Source: Sequoia sempervirens (Eukaryota > Streptophyta > Pinopsida > Cupressales > Cupressaceae). Taken from it: a stretch of DNA of 64,000 bases. This document shows positions 57,117 through 64,000 of this stretch, piece after piece. Position 1 is the first letter of the stretch. Every line of letters begins with the position of its first letter. The stretch covers positions 1 to 64,000 of the forward strand of contig VDFB02344295.1 of the NCBI GenBank assembly GCA_007258455.2, in the 5' to 3' direction. The notes beneath the pieces were generated by a model that made no database searches, was not told the DNA's origin, and saw nothing but the letters and a program-made list of their open reading frames with translations. Position numbers and translations under genes: made by a program.

Positions 57117-59426
57117 GTGGAAATGTTGTCATTGATGTCAAGTACGTAAAGAAGACAATGTCATAGACAAACCGTCATTGATGTCAAAGTGAATAGATGA
57201 GATATTTGGATGGATTCATGGATGTCAAATGGATTGGCCAAAGGCCACTAATCATTACTTAAGCATGCTAACTGACCTCCTTATATTAGCATCCAAATGA
57301 AGGAGTATTTCATGTCTAAAAGTGTTCATCATTTATGGAAGGGGACGAACTCTATACTAGCCAACCATTATTGGTGCCCAAGACTAAGGCATGTATATAT
57401 ATTAATCACCTATAGTAAGGTGTGTGAAGATATCAACAATTGCAGCAATTATAATTAAATTGATATCAGAAATACAATAAAAGGAGCAACAGCAATATTG
57501 ATTTTATGACGAGAAGCTATTAATATTTAAAGGAGAAAAGAAGTCAGCGATTGATATTCAGAAATATTAATAGTCATAAAGCAGCGATTTTTTAAGGATG
57601 ATTCATATTATTTAAAAAAGGGCACATAAGGACAAAATCTAAATATGACAAAATAAAGAAAGGACAAAAAGAAGTAAAAGACGAAAGTCTTCAAAAGGCA
57701 GCGCTTCTATATTAGACAGCAGATTTATTTGTTAAAGCACAATTGCTTGTTAAATAATTAAATATGAGAAGGTATCGATTCATTTTGCTTTATGAAAAGG
57801 TGGCATTAGAAGACAAAGTCTAATAAGACAAAATTCTAATAAATAAAAAGGCAACGTTTCCATAGAAGGCTGCGATCTTTTTGTTTTGTGAATGAAACAA
57901 AAAGCATATAAGACAAAATCTTCTTATTTACAAATTTGAAGTGGGTATGATTTAAGAAATCTGAAGGAGTACGGTTTATGCAACTTCAGAATTATAAAAA
58001 CAAAAACTAATTACTACATGAAGGTGTGCTATCCAGAAAGGAGACTTCAGATTTCCATTGAAAATTAAATTAAATCAAACGATTGGAATGATTTTAGTTA
58101 TTATTAATAAGAGTTTCTGTTTGAAGAGGTGTAATTAAGTTTGAAATGGCATGAGTTTGCAAAAAGACACATCTGAAAAGATGTGATTAAGACATGAAGA
58201 GATAGATTTTTTTAAATGATGTGTTCTTTCATCGAAGGGTTGCAATTCTTGAGCAACTTATATATTTGATATCTAAATCAGATTTAAAGTGTGGTGTGTT
58301 GTGAGGTGTAGGACAAGAAAGAATTTATAATGAATTATTTCTGAGTATAAGGAGTGTGTATGTAGAAAATATAAGAGCAGATTTAAGGGCAGAATTTAAT
58401 GAAGAATATTTCAGACTCATTCTGAAATATATATGCAGCCCATGAGTGGAGAATAATAGGGAGATCTGTGAGAGTTCATGGCAGGGTTATAGAGAGGAAT
58501 AAACTACAAATTGAAGAGCAATTTAGAGAGGAAATTTATGAGAATATAGTGCCATGATTGTGATCAGTTTTGTAAAAAGAGACTCTGCATCATTTGGATC
58601 AGATTTGTAAAGGAAGAACATTGTGTGATTTGGATCAGATTTGTGAAGGAATATATCTCTTGAAGAATGTTGGATCAAATTTGAATGCATTGGATCAGAT
58701 TTGTGAAGGAGAATCATAGCAGATTTGGTGCAAGTTGAAGAGACATAATTGAGCAGATTTATGAAGACTCTATGGGCATATTTGTAAAGACTACATGATC
58801 CAGATTTGATAAGGGATATAGACAGTTTAGATAAAGGTGATATAAATATTTGATGAATGCAAACTTGACAAAGAACATGCAGATTTGAAAGAAGTATAAG
58901 CAGATCTAAAAGGAATACATATGGAAGTGATTGTATCAATTTATTAAAGCAGCATTGTATGAAGAATTGAAAAAGAAGATATATGAAGATATTTGGAGAT
59001 CATTCAAGGAAGATAAATCAAGAGGAAGAGTGGTATTGAAGAGGAGATCTTAATTGTCCATCATCCGTTGAAGAAGCAACATTGAAGGTGGAACATTATT
59101 CTTGAAGTTATTATTTTTTGCTAAGTCGGTGCTTGGCAAGTGGGGGTTGGTGCCTCCAGTAGGTTGGTGCCTACGAACTTTAGGAGTTAGTGCTCCTTGT
59201 AGGTTGGTGCTTACTAAATCAGATTTAGGAGTTGGTGCTCCTTGTGGGTTGGTGCCTACTAAATTGTGAAAGTTGGTGATTCAAGTAGTTCCTACATCCA
59301 CTATAAAACTTATATAATTTATAAAGTACATTATTTAAAGTTGATAAAAGTTGAGAGGGCAAAAATTTGTTAATATACTGATTCACCCCTTCCTCCCCCC
59401 CTCTCAGTATATTTTTGTGCTCTTCA
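57117..59426 (+). mobile_element. copia 3' noncoding region plus LTR (family E), copy 2
   Basis: GTTGTCATTGATGTCAAG and GTCATTGATGTCAAAG at 57125-57200 are the copia 3' noncoding phrases, so the LTR begins near 57200. It ends CTCTTCA at 59426. From 57832 on it is the same as 47-1604. GGCCAAAGGCCAC at about 57237 is shared with family C just inside its LTR start. No PBS follows, consistent with a 3' LTR. Confidence 0.55.
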
Positions 59427-60432
59427 TGCCCATGCAAGTGGAAAGAAACTGCACATTTGCAACAATATTTGCCAAACAAATACATTTGTGCAACTTTAAA
59501 GAATGTTTTCCTACAAGCTGTCCAGGTTGTGCATTTTGTGTATACTGCTATAAGACAAAACCCTCATGCAACATGCATTACACTACTCTTCCTTTCTTTC
59601 AAACAAGTGGATATGCAATTTTCTAATAATTTACAAGAAATTTGATAGCTGAATTTACCCATTACCTCAATACATTTTCTTCTTGCTTGTCGTTGTTTGT
59701 TTTCCAAATATATTTGTTTTAGCATGCTTTCTCTTAGTGAGTGCGTCATACTCCTTGATTGCTCTACAACAAGTGGATGCACAAATCAATGCAATGAAAT
59801 GAATGTGAAGGCCGAAATAGAATGACTACCCCTTCCATTCTTCCTTTTCTTTGTCCCTCCTTGACCTCCGAGTGGTCATGCTTCTCATACTCACCCATTA
59901 GTGAGTAAAACATACTCCTTGCTCTAAGTGAAGTTAGCAACTTGAACACAACTCAATCGATGGAAAAAACTTGGAGTGCTAATCAAATTTCCTATACAAA
60001 TGAAGGTAACTCGCCCTTATCTCCTTTGCAAATCAACAAAATGTTCTATCCAAGTATAAAATGGCATACCCTTACCATTATATGGTGGTGTCGACTCATT
60101 TGAGAGTTGTTCTTTCTATTGACTTAGTCCTTTGGTGTGCTTCTCTTCCTCTTGTGGCTGTTCACTCTTGCTTTTGCCATTCTTTGGCTGAAGCTCGAGA
60201 TCAAGCTTCCAAATCATCTCGATTACCTCCAACATTGCAATGAGAGCAACAGTTATTAGCTTTGCACATATTCAATCAACTTGTTTGTTACCTTCTTCGA
60301 GTGTGTCTTGACCTTCCACTTCCCTTTGCCTTGGAGAGAGATTTTTTCCCATCCTTGTTGTGAAACGTATGCTCCTTGATGGTGTCTTCTTTGCACATCA
60401 TTCTACAATGGTTACTTCCACAACTAGTGCAA

Positions 60433-61899
60433 TGTAATGTCCCCTTCTCAAGCGTAAGCTGCTGGTGACCCTAGCCTATTTTCCTAAGTTTTTCCCTCCA
60501 GCTATTGGGTGTTGGTAAAGAGAAAATAAGTTAAATAATTAAATTAAGCTGTCAAAAAGGGTACCTTTGATTTTAATTAACAGCTTACATTTAATTATTT
60601 AAAAAGGTATTTTAAGAGTGCAAATAAAGTGTCACTAGGCTCAAGGAGTTGAAAAGTGGTCATAAGACAAATATTGTTTATTATGAAAAAAAAAAAAAAT
60701 TGAAAAAAACAACAAAAGCAAAGTGTTTTTTTTAAAACAAAAAAAACAAAAAGTTTTTTTTCAAAAGTAACAAAGTAAAAAAAAATTTTTGAAAAACAGC
60801 AAAAAAGGAAAAAAAAGCAAAAAAAAATATCATTTTCAAAAGAGCAATGAAAAGCAAAAAGTTTTTTTCAAAAACAACAAAAAAGCAAAAATGCATTTTT
60901 TCCAAAATATAGTTTTGAAAAGGTTATAAAAAAAGGTTGGGTCTTCAAAAGAAGGGCTACTATGGAATTTTCATTGTTTGCTTTGTAATAGATCCTTGGA
61001 TGGCATTGATGCAACTTTGTTAGCACTCATTATCAACCAATTTGGCTAGAGTGATTCTATGATTGTTTTAAATTGTAAGTTGGTCGGCTTGCCAACAACA
61101 CTTTTCAATTATCTTTCCTTTGTCCTCATTCTTACTCCATATGCTCTCACCTTGCCCATTCTGAGAATTGGGTGATCAGAAAGATTAGAATTGAGTTGAT
61201 TGCAAAAAAAATATTGGGATTTGAACTAATGCCTTGCAAGGGTTATTACATACAAGGAATTAAAAACCTACATTCTTGTGCAACATGTCCTTTCTTTTTG
61301 CAAATGAGACAAAAGATGGAATCTTTACCTTGTTTACCCACATGCTCTTTTACCTTCTTCTTGGGCTTAGCTAGTGGTGAAGTGGAGTGGAAGCTGTCCA
61401 TTTCTTCTTTCCTTCTTTTCAAGTGTCATTCTTTGCTTCTCCCTTCTTTGAAGACTCTTCTTTGTCTTGTAGAAGTAGAGTTTTTCTCCTACCTCCTGTG
61501 TCCTCTAGCTTAAATTGTTTCTCGTGTTTTGGAGACAACAAATAATCATTTTGAGGTTTTACAAACACAATATTAGAGGAATTTTTACCTCACATGAGTT
61601 GTCCTTGACTTGTGCATGGTCTATACCTCTCCTTTCAGCATTCATCGATTTTCATGCTCCCATATCTTATAACACTTGTACAAAATACTAGATGTAGGTA
61701 ATAAAATATAAATGTAATAATAATATTTTATTTTATTATTACTTAAATACAATAGAATTTTAACAGTCATTTGAAGACGAACTGAATAGTTATCTCACAT
61801 TAATAAATGCATACTTTGCAACACATTTTGGAGTTAATGAGAATTGGCTTTCATTCTTTCATTTTCAAATTCACTTGCAGTCCATTTCCTAGCCTGGCA
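60433..61899 (+). mobile_element. 5' LTR of decayed copia element (family F), copy 2
   Basis: Counterpart of 2612-4042, starting TGTAATGTCCCC and ending CTGGCA one base before the PBS. Confidence 0.7.
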
Positions 61900-61900
61900 T

Positions 61901-61912
61901 TGGTATCAGAGC
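61901..61912 (+). promoter_or_regulatory. primer-binding site (tRNA-iMet), copy 2
   Basis: TGGTATCAGAGC, equivalent to 4044-4055. Confidence 0.8.
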
Positions 61913-62613
61913 TATGGCAAAATATCAGTTACGGAACTTCCTTAATTCTCCAATTCTTGCTATTTGAAACCCCCACCCCTGCATTCATTCAATTGAACAT
62001 TCCTCCCAATTTTCCTTGTTTGTTCTCCTTATCTCCATTGATTTGTTAGAGAATAAATATCAACATAAGACTCCAATCTAGCAGCCAAAAGATTGAATAA
62101 AAATAAAAAATAAAACCTCAAGCGGTGTCAAAGGAAGAAGAAGAGGGCCAACTGTAAACAATAATTTTGTACCTGGCTGTGAGAAATGTAATCAACAAAG
62201 TTGCAGCATTTGAAGTGATCACAGTCTAACAAAGTAATCAAATCTTTGAAGGTGCATTTTCTTCATTTTTCCTGAATTTTTCTGTGTTTAAAATTAATGG
62301 CTTTCTCCCACCAATTCCAAAATCACATAAGTTGAATTGACGCCTTTGAAAGAGATGGAAGTAGAATAGTCCCCTCCAATAAATCTGCAATTTGTTTTTA
62401 AAGTCATGTGAAAGAATAGTTAAAATGCACTCATAGCATCCACAGTTCATACAATTTAACCGGGAAAGAAACTTGACTAGAATGGTCTAGACATGTTGAA
62501 AATACTCTCTTTTTTCAATTATTTAAGGTGTGGTATTTGGGATGGAAATTAACAACCTTCTGAACCTCAAGACTCAAAACTAATACCAATCTAAAGATAT
62601 AAAAAAAAAAGAA

Positions 62614-63500
62614 GCAAAAGTCTTTGCCTTGATAAGAGCCTATGTTGGTGAAGAAATATTCCATCACATACAAGGATGTAACTCATCACGGGAGGCATTT
62701 AAAAAATTCAAAGATTTGCATGATTCCCATTCAGAAGTACAATTTATACTATTGCAGTTAAAATTGTTTAATCTTGAATTGAAAAATGGTGATGTATTGA
62801 CCCTGGCTTCTAAAATTTGGGCAATCAAACATGATGTTGATGCTAATGGTGGAAAAATTGATGTATCTATGACGACCTTTATAAAACCTCTTCTCACATT
62901 TTCAATCCATTTGAAGTCATTAAAAGCAAGTAAATCAACTAAAGTCACTCACTTTTCATCAATTGGTTAACTAGTTGGTTGAAAGAGAAAAAAAAATTAC
63001 AATAAAAACTGACAAGGAGAAAAGATTTTGCTATCTCCATCAAAAAAGGCAACTTATTGCCCAAGCAATACCTTTTGAAGAAGAATTGCAAAAAAGCAGA
63101 AATTAAGTAAGCAATAGAGGACGAGGCAAAAATCATAAACAAAATATGTTATGCAAAAGATGTGGTAGAAAGGGAGTCATAAGGCTCACAAATATAGAAA
63201 AACACGGGAAAAGATTGAGGCATATCAATAACAAATGGTGGCTAAAAAAGGAATAAAGAAAGTTCATGATTCAGATTCAATTCAATTTGCTTGCTATCAC
63301 CACAACAATATCTTGCAAGATGATTCAAATTCAATGCAGTTTACTAGCTATCACCATGATGATACCTTGCAGGTTGATTGTGTTCTTTCCACATCAAATG
63401 ATGTCAATTGTACCTCAATGAAACAAATCTAGTACGATGCTTGGGTTATAGCTACTAGAGCCACACAACACAATTTACTAAAAGGACTTCTTTGAGGAGT
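62614..63500 (+). pseudogene. decayed copia gag and protease, copy 2
   Basis: Counterpart of 4756-5640 with the same frameshift in the zinc knuckle and the same loss of the protease Asp. The gag part (62629-62970) differs from copy 1 by one residue (Ser-Arg for Ser-Trp near its start). Confidence 0.7.
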
Positions 63501-63853
63501 TTTATGAAGGAAATTGTGGATTGAGATTTCTAGTAGATAAAACAAGTCTGCAACAAGAAGGAAAAGGAACTATCTGAATCAAGCTACCAAATCTTCCACA
63601 TTTCAGTCTTCAAAATTGCTATACCCTCCTCAATTGAAAAGATACTTCTTTCCCCTGATGCTCATTCAACAATAAGGCCACTCCATTTTGCTAGATGATG
63701 GAGAGGTAATAATCAAATGGAAAAATGATAATCCAGCCACTACTAGCATTTTATTTTGTCCTTTTTAGAACAACTCAAACCAGAATAGTGTGTGAGGAAA
63801 TCCTCTTTTAAATTCACAAGGGAAGCTCTCTCATTTAATCAACTACTAAAATC

Positions 63854-64000
63854 CTGTGTAGCCAGTTCGCCTGGTTCTGGGCTCGGTCCTGGTCCGGGTT
63901 TGCACTGGGTCCAGGTCCTGGTCCGGTCCCTCTGTGGGTTCGACCAGGGTCCTTGCATTTGAGCCTTGGTTTGCCAGTGAAGAACTCGGGCGAACCCGAG
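63854..64000. mobile_element. GC-rich element edge interrupting repeat copy 2
   Basis: At the exact point where copy 2 departs from copy 1, sequence turns from AT-rich to strongly GC-rich with repeated GGTCC(T/A)GGTCCGG words. It ends with CTCGGG-CGAA-CCCGAG (63985-64000), a perfect 6-bp stem hairpin. It is probably the terminal part of an inserted element that continues outside the window; type unknown. Confidence 0.45.

Larger units (their letters stand above)
57832..63853. repeat. ~6 kb direct repeat, copy 2
   Basis: Second copy of 47-5995, same orientation, 57.8 kb downstream. On its left the family E LTR continues upstream (57200-57831), so copy 1 is the one truncated on the left. On its right the match stops at 63853 where a GC-rich sequence begins. 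Confidence 0.9.

Noticed and set aside
58523..58939. 138-residue minus-strand frame (also 850-1134)
   Set aside because: It is the antisense of repeated GATCAGATTT words in an LTR; an indel shortens it in copy 1.
1..64000. CRISPR arrays, bacterial operons or a viral genome
   Set aside because: No regularly spaced identical repeats with unique spacers, no bacterial gene density; plant-type introns and retroelements throughout.
1..64000. Cellular rRNA or functional tRNA genes
   Set aside because: No rRNA sequence recognised; tRNA-like boxes at 8996 and 48179 lack a foldable tRNA body.

Overview
The window is nuclear DNA of a seed plant with a large, slowly purged, repeat-rich genome. The evidence is Ty1/copia and Ty3/gypsy retrotransposons nested several deep, plant-type GT..AG splice sites, and the first two exons of a nuclear gene for a chloroplast NDH-complex subunit. 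A gymnosperm is my best guess: the elements are old, deeply decayed and still in place, and many are long or solo LTRs. This is an inference. If it is a gymnosperm, the NDH gene points away from Pinaceae and Gnetales (which lost plastid ndh genes), unless the gene is a relic. Almost everything else is mobile DNA, and no complete functional protein-coding gene is visible.

Layout. (1) 47-5995 and 57832-63853 are two near-identical ~6 kb direct repeats. Each holds the end of one copia-type LTR, about 1 kb of unassigned DNA, a second LTR (TGTAATGTCCCC... start), a TGGTATCAGAGC primer-binding site and a broken gag-protease. (2) 5996-8205 holds an LTR-like tract with a minus-strand TATA box and a GC-rich insertion. 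(3) 8206-19890 is a dead minus-strand Ty3/gypsy element (Gypsy-1). It is cut by a tRNA-derived SINE with 16-bp target duplications, by an LTR at 9821-~11530, and by further elements. The best preserved insertion is a copia element at 12984-18732 with two LTRs, PBS, PPT and TAGTT target duplications. (4) 19900-42171 is a second dead minus-strand gypsy element with a chromodomain (Gypsy-2). Its LTRs lie at 19900-23020 and 40327-42171.

Gypsy-2 has been split by a ~4.6 kb solo LTR (24897-33486, AAGAA duplications). That LTR is itself split by an inverted, related 4.0 kb solo LTR (26331-30334, GACCC duplications). A separate LTR at 35037-39302 carries its own 2.8 kb solo LTR (35071-37910, GGGGT duplications). 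One Gypsy-2 LTR carries a 1.27 kb solo LTR (20495-21768, ATTAC duplications), and the matching empty site is preserved in the other Gypsy-2 LTR. (5) 42172-48480 is mostly unassigned DNA with a copia RNase H remnant and short repeats. (6) 48486-48873 (minus) carries exons 1 and 2 of a PnsB3/NDF4-like 2Fe-2S protein; the rest of the gene is not in the window. (7) 48960-57831 is AT-rich DNA, LTR pieces, an acidic ORF, a 100-N gap and a third copy of the array-bearing LTR.

The most unusual content is the family of ~4-4.6 kb LTRs at 24.9-33.5 kb and 55-56.3 kb. Their U3 regions carry tandem ~205-235 bp units, each with a paired GGCGCC palindrome, followed by an ORF that lies inside the LTR just upstream of a conserved TATA box.
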